Source: Cryomorphaceae bacterium BACL29 MAG-121220-bin8
GTDB taxonomy: Bacteria; Bacteroidota; Bacteroidia; Flavobacteriales; Flavobacteriaceae
NCBI GenBank assembly: GCA_905181705.1
Contig: CAJIYP010000003.1
Span: forward strand, 793,810 to 857,809
Length of the DNA: 64,000 bases
Reading direction: 5' to 3'
The first letter of the stretch is position 1; each line of letters opens with the position of its first letter. This document shows positions 23,221 to 32,930 of this stretch, in pieces. The translations under genes were made by a program, and so were the position numbers. The notes beneath the pieces were generated by a model that had not been told where the DNA came from, made no database searches, and was given only the letters and a program-made list of their open reading frames with translations.

Positions 23221-26200
23221 ATGTATTTAAAAGATTTTAAATCTTGGGTTTTTTTAATGTTTATACTTTTTAGTATAAACAGTTATTCCCAGTCTCCTGA
23301 GAAATTCACTTACCAGTCCATTGTGAGAAATGCCGATGGGCTAGTTTTAAAGTCTTCAGATATAGGAATTAGAATCAGTGTTTTAAAAAACTCTAATAAT
23401 GGAGTTTCAGTTTATACGGAATCTCACACTACCTCTTCTAATAAAAATGGATTGGTGACCTTGCTTATAGGTGAAGGCACTAGCTCAGATAGTTTTTCTG
23501 CAATAGACTGGTCTACAGGACAATATTATCTAAAAGTAGAATTAGATCCTATGGGAGGAATAGACTATTCTATTGAACAGTCTTCCCAACTATTAAGTGT
23601 TCCTTACGCTCTTTACTCATCAAGAAGCTCCAACATAGATTTAACAAAAGACGTAAAAGGGATTCTCCCTGTTTTAGAGGGAGGAACGGGATCTACCACC
23701 GCACCTATGATCGCCTTAGTTACTGCTAATAATGCGCAAATGGCAAGAGATATTTTGGGGGTAGATGCAGCTGGGACTGGCGGAAGTAATGTTGTTTTGA
23801 CAGATGTTAAAGATAATTATTTAACTATTTCTGATTCCTCTGTAAATGCTAGTGATCAAGAAATAACAGCTGGTATCGTTCCGGTAACTCTTGGTGGAAC
23901 AGGGTCTGCTACAGCACCCATGGTTGGGGTAATTACCGCTGCAGATGCTGCAGCTGCTAGAACTGCCATTGGAGCAGGAACAATAGCAACTCAAAACAAA
24001 GATGCTGTGGATGTAGATGGAGGTGTTATTGACGGAACAGTTATTGGACGCAACGCTCCCTCTACAGGTGTATTTACCTCAGTAAACTCTGGACTTATTC
24101 AATCCGTTGGAGATACGGACATTATTATTAAAACAGGAAACGATACAACTGGGAACATTACTCTTGCCAATGGAGCAGATGGAAAGATACTGATTTCACC
24201 AAACGGAACTGGGAGTGTAGTGATAGACGACTTAACTTTTCCCTCTGCAGATGGATCTGCGAACCAAATCTTAAAAACCGATGGAAGTGGAATTCTTAGC
24301 TGGACAGATAACCTTTTTTATGTCGTAAAATTAGATTCTCTTTCAAAACTTTCAGTAGCAGATGGCAATATAATAGTTGGAGACGGAACAAATTTTGTTG
24401 TGGAGTCTGGCGCTACAGCCAGAACTTCTTTAGGTCTTGGAAGTGTAGCTACTCAAAACAAAGATGCTGTGGATGTAGATGGAGGTGCTATTGACGGAAC
24501 AGTTATTGGAGCAAGCGCTCCTTCTACAGGTATATTTACGTCAGTAAACTCTGGACTTATTCAATCCGTTGGAGATACGGACATTATTATTAAAACAGGA
24601 AACGATACAACTGGGAACATTACTCTTGCCAATGGAGCAGATGGAAAGATACTGATTTCACCAAACGGAACTGGGAGTGTAGTGATAGACGATTTAACTT
24701 TTCCCTCTGCAGATGGATCTGCGAACCAAATCTTAAAAACCGATGGAAGTGGAGTTCTTAGCTGGATAGATAACCTTGATTATAACGTAAAATTAGATTC
24801 TCTTTCAAAACTTTCAGTAGCAGATGGCAATATAATAGTTGGAGACGGAACAAATTTTGTTGTGGAGTCTGGCGCTACAGCCAGAACTTCTTTAGGTCTT
24901 GGAAGTGTAGCTACTCAAAACAAAGATGCTGTGGATGTGGATGGAGGTGCTATTGACGGAACAGTTATTGGAGCAAGCGCTCCTTCTACAGGTATATTTA
25001 CGTCAGTAAACTCTGGACTTATTCAATCCGTTGGAGATACGGACATTATTATTAAAACAGGAAACGATACAACTGGGAACATTACTCTTGCCAATGGAGC
25101 GGATGGAAAGATACTGATTTCACCAAATGGAACTGGGAGTGTAGTGATAGACGATTTAACTTTTCCCTCTGCAGATGGATCTGCGAACCAAATCTTAAAA
25201 ACCGATGGAAGTGGAGTTCTTAGCTGGATAGATAACCTTGATTATAACGTAAAATTAGATTCTCTTTCAAAACTTTCAGTAGCAGATGGCAATATAATAG
25301 TTGGAGACGGAACAAATTTTGTTGTGGAGTCTGGCGCTACAGCCAGAACTTCTTTAGGTCTTGGAAGTGTAGCTACTCAAAACAAAGATGCTGTGGACGT
25401 GGATGGAGGTGCTATTGACGGAACAGTTATTGGAGCAAGCGCTCCTTCTACAGGTATATTTACCTCAGTAAACTCTGGACTTATTCAATCCGTTGGAGAT
25501 ACGGACATTATTATTAAAACAGGAAATGTAACAACGGGAGATCTTACTATTTCAGATGGAGCGAACGGCAATATTAATATTACACCAAATGGAACAGGAA
25601 AGGTTATAGCAAAGAATACGGATTTAACAGGAACCACTAGTTTTGCTGGAACGGCTTTGACCATTAGTGCTGCTGAACTAAACATGTTAGATGGAGATAA
25701 TTCTCCTGCTGATATAACTCTTGCTAATGCGGATAGAATTATAGTTAATGACGATGGAATAATGAAACAAGTTGCTATACCATCGATTGGCGCATTTCTA
25801 ACAAGTTTAGTAAATATAGACGTGCTTACAGATGCTAAATCTGATGGAACAAACTTTACAGATGGTTTATCAATTGGCCATCCTATGACTGCATCAACAT
25901 TAAACGATGCAATAGGGAATATCGCAGTCGGTTTAACTGCTTTAGATGCTCTTACAGAAGGAGATTATAATGTTGCTGTTGGAGATGATGCATTAACGGC
26001 AAACACAACGGGAAATGAGAATACAGCGATTGGAGCCTATGCTTTAACGTCTAATGTGGATGGATTTTCTAATACAGCAGTTGGAGTGGAGGCTCTAGAA
26101 GCTAACGTATCGGGAGATTTAAACACAGCAATTGGATTAGAGGCTCTCGAGGCAAATGTATCTGGGAATAATAACACGGCTATAGGGTCAGATGCTTTAA

Positions 26201-27453
26201 AATTAAATGTTGATGGGGAGTTCAATGTAGCTGTTGGAAGTAAATCTCTTGCCGATAATACTACAACAGGAAATACAGCTATAGGATTTGAATCTTCAAA
26301 TAAAAACGTGGGCGGGGCATCCAATACGGCTGTAGGATTTCGATCTTCAAAATTTAATGTTACTGGAAGCAATAATACAGCTATTGGAGTCAGATCTATT
26401 TTAGGGGTTTCTACAAATTCTAACAGCGGAAATACTGCCGTGGGTTACGAGTCAGGAAAAAACATTACAACAGGTTCTGATAACGTAATGGTTGGATTAT
26501 CAGCAGGAAATAATATAACAACAGGAAATCAGAATGTGTTTATTGGAAAAACTGCTAGGGCAAGTGGAGCTGGAATAGATAATGAAATTGTAATAGGATC
26601 TGGAACTACTGGGCTTGGAACTAATAAAGCAGTAATAGGAAACGCTAGCATTACAGACGTTTATATGTCTCAAGATTCCGGGGCTACTGTTTACGCTTCC
26701 GGAATGGCTGTGGTTGATGAAAGCGACTTGACAATAGGAAATGTTGCGGGAGATTTGTATTTAAAAGTTTCCCCAAGTGCAACGGTTGGCAATGAGGATA
26801 TTAGAATTGTCAATAATGTTGGAACTGCCGAAGCTTCTGTACAAGTTACTTCCATAGCTGGAGGAATAGACATGGATGCTGCTGCTGCTAAAGATATTAA
26901 TATTGCTGGAGGACAGGTTGCTCTTGTGTCAAAAGACGAGGGAAATTCCGCTATCTCATTACTAACAAATGTAGGAACAAGCGAAACCATTACTATTACT
27001 AATACACAAGGGACAGGTGCATCGGCAGTCAACATTACTTCTTCGGCAGGAGGGGTTGCAATAAACTCTTCTTCAACGACCGTAAGTGGAGCTTTATCGG
27101 TTGCCGGAAACCTTTCTAGTACATCCGGAAACATTGCAGGCTTTGACGCTACTCTTAATGCAGTAACTTCCTTTTCTTCCAATAATTATACACTTGTTGC
27201 TTCTGATAACGGAAAAGTAATAACACTAGACAACGGAACAACAGCCTCTACATTAACTATTCCAACTGGATTAGGAGATGGATTTAATTGCCTTATTGTA
27301 CAGAAAGCAAATCACGATACTACTATAACTGCTGGATCGGGAGTAACTCTTTTCAACAGAAGCACTCAGGTTATCACAGCAGGAAGATATGCCATTGTTA
27401 CTTTAGTAAACATTGGGTCTGAAAATTATATTTTATCTGGAGACACTAAATAA
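23221..27453 (+). CDS. fibre-like secreted repeat protein (tail-fibre/YadA-head-like)
   Basis: About 1410 aa from ATG 23221 (MYLKDFKSWVFLMFILFSIN, signal peptide). Domain order: an N-terminal Bacteroidota module (FTYQSIVRNADGLVLKS ... LLSVPYALYSS), a GTGSTTAPMIAL-type linker, three tandem 154-aa units (VATQNKDAVDVDGG ... NFVVESG), a partial fourth, YadA-head-like repeats (NTAIGAYALTSNVDG and variants), then a beta-rich C-terminal region ending LVNIGSENYILSGDTK. There is no S74 chaperone domain, unlike the paralogue at 40.7-47.3 kb. Likely a trimeric extracellular fibre or adhesin; the role is inferred. The next gene starts on its stop codon (TAATG). Confidence 0.8.
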   Translation: MYLKDFKSWVFLMFILFSINSYSQSPEKFTYQSIVRNADGLVLKSSDIGIRISVLKNSNNGVSVYTESHTTSSNKNGLVTLLIGEGTSSDSFSAIDWSTGQYYLKVELDPMGGIDYSIEQSSQLLSVPYALYSSRSSNIDLTKDVKGILPVLEGGTGSTTAPMIALVTANNAQMARDILGVDAAGTGGSNVVLTDVKDNYLTISDSSVNASDQEITAGIVPVTLGGTGSATAPMVGVITAADAAAARTAIGAGTIATQNKDAVDVDGGVIDGTVIGRNAPSTGVFTSVNSGLIQSVGDTDIIIKTGNDTTGNITLANGADGKILISPNGTGSVVIDDLTFPSADGSANQILKTDGSGILSWTDNLFYVVKLDSLSKLSVADGNIIVGDGTNFVVESGATARTSLGLGSVATQNKDAVDVDGGAIDGTVIGASAPSTGIFTSVNSGLIQSVGDTDIIIKTGNDTTGNITLANGADGKILISPNGTGSVVIDDLTFPSADGSANQILKTDGSGVLSWIDNLDYNVKLDSLSKLSVADGNIIVGDGTNFVVESGATARTSLGLGSVATQNKDAVDVDGGAIDGTVIGASAPSTGIFTSVNSGLIQSVGDTDIIIKTGNDTTGNITLANGADGKILISPNGTGSVVIDDLTFPSADGSANQILKTDGSGVLSWIDNLDYNVKLDSLSKLSVADGNIIVGDGTNFVVESGATARTSLGLGSVATQNKDAVDVDGGAIDGTVIGASAPSTGIFTSVNSGLIQSVGDTDIIIKTGNVTTGDLTISDGANGNINITPNGTGKVIAKNTDLTGTTSFAGTALTISAAELNMLDGDNSPADITLANADRIIVNDDGIMKQVAIPSIGAFLTSLVNIDVLTDAKSDGTNFTDGLSIGHPMTASTLNDAIGNIAVGLTALDALTEGDYNVAVGDDALTANTTGNENTAIGAYALTSNVDGFSNTAVGVEALEANVSGDLNTAIGLEALEANVSGNNNTAIGSDALKLNVDGEFNVAVGSKSLADNTTTGNTAIGFESSNKNVGGASNTAVGFRSSKFNVTGSNNTAIGVRSILGVSTNSNSGNTAVGYESGKNITTGSDNVMVGLSAGNNITTGNQNVFIGKTARASGAGIDNEIVIGSGTTGLGTNKAVIGNASITDVYMSQDSGATVYASGMAVVDESDLTIGNVAGDLYLKVSPSATVGNEDIRIVNNVGTAEASVQVTSIAGGIDMDAAAAKDINIAGGQVALVSKDEGNSAISLLTNVGTSETITITNTQGTGASAVNITSSAGGVAINSSSTTVSGALSVAGNLSSTSGNIAGFDATLNAVTSFSSNNYTLVASDNGKVITLDNGTTASTLTIPTGLGDGFNCLIVQKANHDTTITAGSGVTLFNRSTQVITAGRYAIVTLVNIGSENYILSGDTK
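23991..25540 (+). repeat. 462-bp tandem repeats inside the fibre gene
   Basis: Full units start at 23991, 24453 and 24915, exactly 462 bp apart, with a partial unit from 25377. Copies differ at only a few positions (for example GTAGAT/GTGGAT), which indicates recent duplication or homogenisation. Confidence 0.9.
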
Positions 27454-28400
27454 TGAAGTATTTATTTCTAATTCTGTTTACTGTTAGCTTAAATGCTCAA
27501 ATACTCCCTTCTCAACAGGCTACGCATTATAAAAAAAATTCTGCAGCAGCAGGATCTAAGACTCTTTAATAATTGTGCGAAATACAGGTTATGACGGTCC
27601 ATCTCAGTCCGATTGCAATAGCTTAGCTTCTAGTGATTTAAATGGAGAGGTACTGTAACAAGGTGAATTCAGTACTGGACGTACCAGCACAGGGACTTAT
27701 ACAATTACAGCAATAGGTGCTACTGCGGGAAATCTAATGACCTACCAGACAGTTGGGTTTCTCTCTCAGATAACAGGTGATTTCTCTCTCAATCAAGGAG
27801 ATGTTGTAAAATTCTTGTTGGCAGAAGGGTGGATGCAGTTAATACTAGGAACTTTACGTTGGGGCGTGGCGGCGGAACATTTGTACTAAAAATGACAATC
27901 AATATTGGTGATTGCTGGAGGAACTGGAGTGCTCATTTTTGATAGCGTCTAGTTGGATGGACCGATTTGATAAAGCGCAATGTCTTACATAGCGGACAAT
28001 GCAGGGGCTTCAGGATTTTAATAGGAACAAATGGAGGTGGAGGGTCCGGTGGTATGGAGGTGCGCTGCAGGATATTCAGGAAATGGACCACGGGAAATAG
28101 TAAGAGTAAGCTAATTCAGGAATGCCTATCCTCTGATTCCTCAATCTTTTTTAAATGGAGGTGCTGGAGATGTCATATGGTGGAGGTTTTGGAGGAGCGG
28201 AGGATACAAATATTGGCGGCGGCGGTGGTGGTATAGTGGAGGAGCAGGTCGTTCAGAAATCCTTATATAGCGTGGTGGTGGGTCAAAAATAACGGCTCAA
28301 ATCAGACTATATTAGGATCAGCCATGACACTAATACGACCATGTCAGACGGTTCAGTAACCATTACTTGGTATTTACTTGAACTTATATTATTTTTTTAA
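27453..28400 (+). pseudogene. glycine-rich secreted protein, multiple frameshifts
   Basis: Begins MKYLFLILFTVSLNAQILPS (signal peptide) with its ATG overlapping the fibre-gene stop. Reading frames then switch many times, but family traits can be pieced together: STGTYTITAIGATAGN, GDFSLNQGDVVKFLL, TFVLK-NDNQY, several Gly-rich runs, and ILGS...TNTTMSDGSVTITW near the end. This fits the Bacteroidota glycine-rich secreted domain proteins. Real decay and indel-rich sequence in low-complexity DNA are both possible. ORF 27967-28236 of the track is one frame of this. Confidence 0.65.
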
Positions 28401-28469
28401 ATGATTTTATCTCCTTTATAAAGGGAGACTAATAAATAAGCCTTAAATTTAAATAATAAATTAAAAAAC

Positions 28470-28661
28470 ATGGAAACTTATTCGTGCAAGAAATGTGGAA
28501 TGTCTGTCAATGCTCAATGTGGAAAATGTGACGTTGCCTTAGTAAACGGACACATTAGCTTAGAGGATGGAACTCAAGTTCAAGTCTCAAAATGCCCTTC
28601 TTGTGAAGGGAAAATTAAATCTCCTTTGTGCTGTGGAGAAGACATGAGCTGTGCAGCTTAG
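28470..28661 (+). CDS. small zinc-ribbon protein
   Basis: 63 aa with cysteines in CxxC pairs: YSCKKCGMSVNAQCGKCDVA, then KCPSCEGKI and PLCCGEDMSC. Two zinc-binding sites are likely. Similar short proteins are widespread in marine bacteria, with no known function. It converges with the MBL gene with a 4-nt gap. Confidence 0.75.
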   Translation: METYSCKKCGMSVNAQCGKCDVALVNGHISLEDGTQVQVSKCPSCEGKIKSPLCCGEDMSCAA

Positions 28662-28665
28662 ACCT

Positions 28666-29640
28666 TTATAATTGGAAGGTCATGCCCATCTGAGCAACTT
28701 GAAACCCTTTAGCTTTAATTGATTTATAAGCTTCAGAGTCTTTGTTGTTTGCCGGATTAGTATGGTTTAGATGAATAAAATATATTTTATTTTTGTCCGA
28801 CTCTTCAAGTCCCTTAAAAAGTTCTAAACTTTCAATGATAAAAGGATGTGGAATTTGTGAGATGTCCCGGTTATTAACCTCATTGCCATCATAAAAAGTA
28901 CCATCTAAAAAAGCATAATCTACCTGGGAAATAAGAGACTCTATGGACTTTTCCCATTTACTCCATTTGTCAATATCGGGAATAAACAAAGCTTTCTTTT
29001 TTGGTCCAATAATTTTGTATCCTACCGTTTCAGAGTATTCGTCTCTATGAGGAACCTTAAGAGGAACTATAGTTAAGTTTTCAGTTAATTTCTCTTCTTT
29101 TTCATTAAATAATTCTCTTAATTCGATGTTTTCTAATTTGACTAGCTGATCCCAAGGTCCATTATTGGAAATAAACTGGGTCATCTTGGGCATTAAATAC
29201 AAGGGGGTTTTTGAAGTATTTGCCACTTCTTTTCCTAAATTAATAAGTCCAGAATAGTGGCCTATATGAGCATGGGTAATAAAAATACCGTCTAGTTTAC
29301 TGGATTTATTTTTAAGAAGTTCGTTTAGCTGGATAGAAATATCTGGGGAAGCTTCGATTAGATAGTTTTTATTTTCTTTGGAATCTAAAACTCCCAAACT
29401 AACTACTCTTTTTTTTGAAAATCCTTTTTCAAAATAGTCTTTGCAGCAAGATTTTACACATCCTAGGTGGGGCATTCCCCCATCCTGCATGGTCCCCAGT
29501 ATTTTTATTTCTACTGTTTTTTGAATGGATTCAAAAGACTTGGCTTCTTTTTGTTTGCAGCTAAAAAAAAGTAATGAAATAGATAGAAAAAGGAATATTT
29601 TTTTTTTATTTAAATAACTCCGCACTGCCAAACTAATCAA
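28666..29640 (-). CDS. PqqB-like MBL-fold hydrolase, lipoprotein
   Basis: 324 aa. The N-terminus ends a lipoprotein signal, FLFLSISLLFFSCKQKE. The metallo-beta-lactamase fold resembles PqqB: ILGTMQDGGMPHLGC at the start, LIEASPDISIQLNEL, and FITHAHIGHYSGLINLG (HxHxxH-type site). Late His residues occur in VPHRDEYSETVGYKI and FIHLNHTNPA. PQQ biosynthesis is not implied because no pqq genes are near and PqqB-like exported versions are common here. It overlaps the thioesterase gene by 8 nt. Confidence 0.8.
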   Translation of the reverse strand: MISLAVRSYLNKKKIFLFLSISLLFFSCKQKEAKSFESIQKTVEIKILGTMQDGGMPHLGCVKSCCKDYFEKGFSKKRVVSLGVLDSKENKNYLIEASPDISIQLNELLKNKSSKLDGIFITHAHIGHYSGLINLGKEVANTSKTPLYLMPKMTQFISNNGPWDQLVKLENIELRELFNEKEEKLTENLTIVPLKVPHRDEYSETVGYKIIGPKKKALFIPDIDKWSKWEKSIESLISQVDYAFLDGTFYDGNEVNNRDISQIPHPFIIESLELFKGLEESDKNKIYFIHLNHTNPANNKDSEAYKSIKAKGFQVAQMGMTFQL

Positions 29641-30142
29641 ATAAAGCTTTTAGTTCTGTCGCTTCTTTTGGAGAAAGTTTCCCTGCTAAAACCAAACTGA
29701 GTTGCCTTCTTCTAAGAGCAGCATCGTATCTTTTTTTCTCTAGCTCAGTCTGTGGATTTATTTCTGGTACTTTGACGGGCTTTCCATGTTTATCAACCGC
29801 AACAAAAGTATAAATAGCCTCATTGACCTTAAGTTTTTTTAATTGGGTTTTATTTTGTTTCCATACATCAATAAATACTTCCATAGAAGAGTTAAATGCT
29901 CTGGATACTTTTGCTTCAATAGTTAAAATACTTCCGTTAGGGACAGGCTCTCCAAAAGCAACATTATTAATGGATGCGGTGACAACGATTTGTTCGGAAT
30001 GCTTTACTGCTGCAATACTAGCTACCTTGTCCATTCTTGACAATAATTCCCCTCCAAAAAGGTTGTTAAGGCTGTTGGTGTCCACTGGCATTACTACATC
30101 CGTATTAATTGTTTTAGAATCTTCAGGAGTTTTAAAATCCAT
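29633..30142 (-). CDS. acyl-CoA thioesterase (hotdog fold)
   Basis: 169 aa. Typical BFIT/YciA-type sequence: VVMPVDTNSLNNLFGGELL (the GG-L active-site helix with N-terminal Asn), MDKVASIAAVKHS, ASINNVAFGEPVPNGSIL, VEVFIDVW-type strand and YTFVAVDKHGKPVKVPEI. Hydrolyses acyl-CoA; chain preference cannot be told. Located between the SPOR protein and the MBL gene on the same strand. Confidence 0.9.
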   Translation of the reverse strand: MDFKTPEDSKTINTDVVMPVDTNSLNNLFGGELLSRMDKVASIAAVKHSEQIVVTASINNVAFGEPVPNGSILTIEAKVSRAFNSSMEVFIDVWKQNKTQLKKLKVNEAIYTFVAVDKHGKPVKVPEINPQTELEKKRYDAALRRRQLSLVLAGKLSPKEATELKALFD

Positions 30143-30166
30143 TATGTTGGGTGATTTAATATTCTT

Positions 30167-31072
30167 CTACTTGGCCTCAAAGATCCAAGCGTCTTTGTTT
30201 TCTTTTTGCTGAATAACTCTCAGTTCTGTAACCGCTTCAGTTCTATTGGAAAAGCTAGTAAAGGCAACTGGACTTAATCCTTTGTCGTTTAGCCCCAATC
30301 TTGATGCTTCATAACCCTTTTTCTTTAAATTCAGCATAAGGTTTTGTGCATTTTGAGGGATTCTAAAAGCTCCAGCAATGATAAAATATTTTTTTTCTTT
30401 CATCTTCACATTAACAGTCAATGAAGGAAGAGATCCTAAATTAAAAACTGCTTTTTGAACTTTTTCTTTGGTCTGTTTTCTGAATTCTTGCTCGTAGGCT
30501 AATTCTTGTTCAATCAAATCATTTTTCCCATTGATATAAATAGAAGACACTCCGATAATTAAACAAGCCCAAATTGCTGCCTGAGTGAAATAATTACTTT
30601 TCTTTTTCTGAGTGTTGGAGTAGATTGGTGATTTTTTGGATTGTAATGGTTTTTTGCCCTCAAGTTCAGTAACAAAAATTGGAGAAAGGCCAAAAGATTC
30701 TTTTAAGTGGTTAAGCTCATTGCTTGGAATAAAAGTAATTTTGTCTTCTGTGCTTAAATAAAGTTCTCCTATGTTTTTTAAGACAATAGTTTCTGTTGTT
30801 ATTTTTTTTGTCCAAGTCAAAACTTCTTGGTGAATCTTTTTTACAGCCTGGTCGTAAGGCAAGTCTAATTCCTTAGAGATGTTTTTAGCCAATAACCCAT
30901 CGTTATCTTTAATCTGAGAATTAAATGAAATCTGCTTAGAAGGAGGATGGAATTTTTGTTCTTTAAAGTCGTATTGAGCAGATTTATAATTTCCTAAAAA
31001 ACTTCCAAATCCCGGAACAGTCACACAATCGTGATCAAATAATAAATTACTAATGTAATTGGACAGCTGCAT
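30167..31072 (-). CDS. HU/CCDC81-domain and SPOR-domain membrane protein
   Basis: 301 aa. The N-terminal 75 residues are the Bacteroidota HU-CCDC81 domain (LLFDHDCVTVPGFGSFLGNY ... ISFNSQIKDNDGLLA), followed by VLKNIGELYLS. A single membrane helix lies near residue 170 (AAIWACLIIGVSSIYI). The C-terminal SPOR domain (KYFIIAGAFRIPQNAQNLML ... ELRVIQ) binds denuded peptidoglycan at division sites. Probably a cell-division accessory protein. Confidence 0.88.
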   Translation of the reverse strand: MQLSNYISNLLFDHDCVTVPGFGSFLGNYKSAQYDFKEQKFHPPSKQISFNSQIKDNDGLLAKNISKELDLPYDQAVKKIHQEVLTWTKKITTETIVLKNIGELYLSTEDKITFIPSNELNHLKESFGLSPIFVTELEGKKPLQSKKSPIYSNTQKKKSNYFTQAAIWACLIIGVSSIYINGKNDLIEQELAYEQEFRKQTKEKVQKAVFNLGSLPSLTVNVKMKEKKYFIIAGAFRIPQNAQNLMLNLKKKGYEASRLGLNDKGLSPVAFTSFSNRTEAVTELRVIQQKENKDAWIFEAK

Positions 31073-31132
31073 CTATCAAAAATACATTTTTTTGATTTAA
31101 AAATTAAGAAGAAGTATTAAAATTATTAACCG

Positions 31133-32104
31133 TTAATTGTAGCCCAACTTTTTCCTTACTCTCTCAAGGACTTCTTGTGCCACTAATCTAGCTTTATCGG
31201 CTCCAATATTTAATGCAGAATCTATTTCATCTAAATTATCCATGTAGTGATTGAAACTCTTTCTTTCTTTTTCGAAGTTTACCAGAATGTAATGGAGTAA
31301 TTCTTTTTTGGCATGTCCGTATCCAAACCCACCTTTTATGTAATTTGCTTTTAAGGCTTCAATAGATTTTGGATCTGCTATCAAAGAATATAATTTAAAT
31401 ACGTTACAGTTTTTAAAATCTTTAGATTCCTCGATAGGGGTACTGTCCGTTTCAATGGACATGATTTGTTTTTTTAATTTATTTTCAGGAAGAAAAATAT
31501 CGATAGTATTCCCTTTAGATTTACTCATTTTTTCACCGTTAGTCCCCCCCACATACTTTGTGCTTTCATTAATCTTTGGACTGGGAAGAACAAATGTTTC
31601 TCCATACGTATTGTTAAATCTGGAGGCCATGTCTCGTGTCATTTCAAGATGCTGTTGCTGGTCCTTGCCAACTGGAACAAATTCCGCATCATAAAGTAAA
31701 ATATCTGCAGCCATTAATACGGGATAGGTAAAAATACCCGCGTTTACATCATTCAATCTATCAGACTTGTCTTTAAAGGAGTGCGCTAGGGTGAGTCTTT
31801 GATAGGGGAAATGACAAGATAAAATCCAGGAAAGTTCAGTTGCAATTGCCACATCACTTTGTCTGTAAAATATAGTCTTTTCGATATTTAATCCAAATGC
31901 TAGCCAAGCTGCAGCAGTGGCATAGGTGTTGTGTTTTAATTGTTTGGGGTCTTTAATTTGAGTTAAAGAGTGTAAATCTGCAATAAAAAGAAAAGACTCA
32001 TTTTCCTTATTATTTGCCATTTCAATGGCGGGAATTATAGCTCCCAAAATATTGCCTAAATGCGGGGTTCCTGTACTTTGAACTCCAGTTAAAATTCTTG
32101 ACAT
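31133..32104 (-). CDS. trpS: tryptophan--tRNA ligase
   Basis: 323 aa from MSRILTGVQSTGTPHLGN; the track adds 7 codons. Class I synthetase signatures: TGTPHLGN (HIGH equivalent), FYRQSDVAIATELSWILSC, GIFTYPVLMAADILLY, VPVGKDQQQHLEMTRD and GEKMSKSKGN (KMSKS). Complete. Divergent from plsC. Confidence 0.97.
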   Translation of the reverse strand: MSRILTGVQSTGTPHLGNILGAIIPAIEMANNKENESFLFIADLHSLTQIKDPKQLKHNTYATAAAWLAFGLNIEKTIFYRQSDVAIATELSWILSCHFPYQRLTLAHSFKDKSDRLNDVNAGIFTYPVLMAADILLYDAEFVPVGKDQQQHLEMTRDMASRFNNTYGETFVLPSPKINESTKYVGGTNGEKMSKSKGNTIDIFLPENKLKKQIMSIETDSTPIEESKDFKNCNVFKLYSLIADPKSIEALKANYIKGGFGYGHAKKELLHYILVNFEKERKSFNHYMDNLDEIDSALNIGADKARLVAQEVLERVRKKLGYN

Positions 32105-32174
32105 ACGAATTAGTAATATCAACAAAAGTAATAGATTTCAAAAACATATTACTCATTTACTTACTTTTACATTA

Positions 32175-32930
32175 ATGGGTAGAATTATAAAAATGATTTT
32201 ATGCGGGCTTTACAACGTGTGGTTCTACACACTCACGGGGGGAAGCCTAATCCTTTTTCTTCCTATTTTCTTTGTGGTAAGCTTTAAAGAAAGTTGGTAT
32301 CCCTATTTCTTTTGGTTTGCTAGAAATGTTTGGTGTACTGTCATTTTATATGGGATGGGCCTAATTCCAAAGGTGGAGTATAAGGAGCCTTTTAAAAAAG
32401 GAGAAAACTACATGCTGGTAGCTAATCATAAAAGTATGATTGATATCATGTTGATGCTAAAGGTTTGCAAACACCCTTTTGTATTTGTTGGAAAAAAAGA
32501 ATTATTAAGGCTTCCTATTTTTGGATATTTTTATAGAAGGGTTGCTATAATGGTAAACCGCGACAGTGCTAAAAGCAGAAAAGCGGTATACGCTCATGCT
32601 GAGAGAAGGCTTAATCAAGGGCTGGGTATTTGTATTTTTCCGGAGGGACTTGTAACTCCTCCTGACACAAAATTAGGCCCATTTAAAAATGGAGCTTTTA
32701 GATTTTCCACGGACTTTCAAATGCCTATAGTTCCTATGTCTTTTTTAGATTGTGAAAAAAGATATCCTTATCATTTTGATCACAATCTTTTTATAGGAGG
32801 CCCTGGGTTTCTTCGAGTTAGAGTACACAATCACATAAGTACAAAGGGGAAAACCCATGAAGACATGGAAGATCTTAAACAGGAAGTTTATGATTTACTA
32901 TGGAACGATTTAGAGGATTTAAGCCTTTAG
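32175..32930 (+). CDS. plsC: 1-acyl-sn-glycerol-3-phosphate acyltransferase
   Basis: 251 aa. Membrane-associated N-terminus ([11 protein letters not shown] preceded by two hydrophobic segments). Acyltransferase motif I is NHKSMID (NHx4D), with [15 protein letters not shown], then FPEGLVTP (motif III FPEG). Makes phosphatidic acid. It overlaps recA tail-to-tail by 12 nt. Confidence 0.93.
   Translation: MGRIIKMILCGLYNVWFYTLTGGSLILFLPIFFVVSFKESWYPYFFWFARNVWCTVILYGMGLIPKVEYKEPFKKGENYMLVANHKSMIDIMLMLKVCKHPFVFVGKKELLRLPIFGYFYRRVAIMVNRDSAKSRKAVYAHAERRLNQGLGICIFPEGLVTPPDTKLGPFKNGAFRFSTDFQMPIVPMSFLDCEKRYPYHFDHNLFIGGPGFLRVRVHNHISTKGKTHEDMEDLKQEVYDLLWNDLEDLSL

Noticed and set aside
26691-27182. Minus-strand ORFs of 163 aa and 111 aa (26037-26372) inside the fibre gene
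   Set aside because: They mirror the repetitive codons of the plus-strand gene and have Pro/Ala-rich nonsense composition typical of shadow frames.
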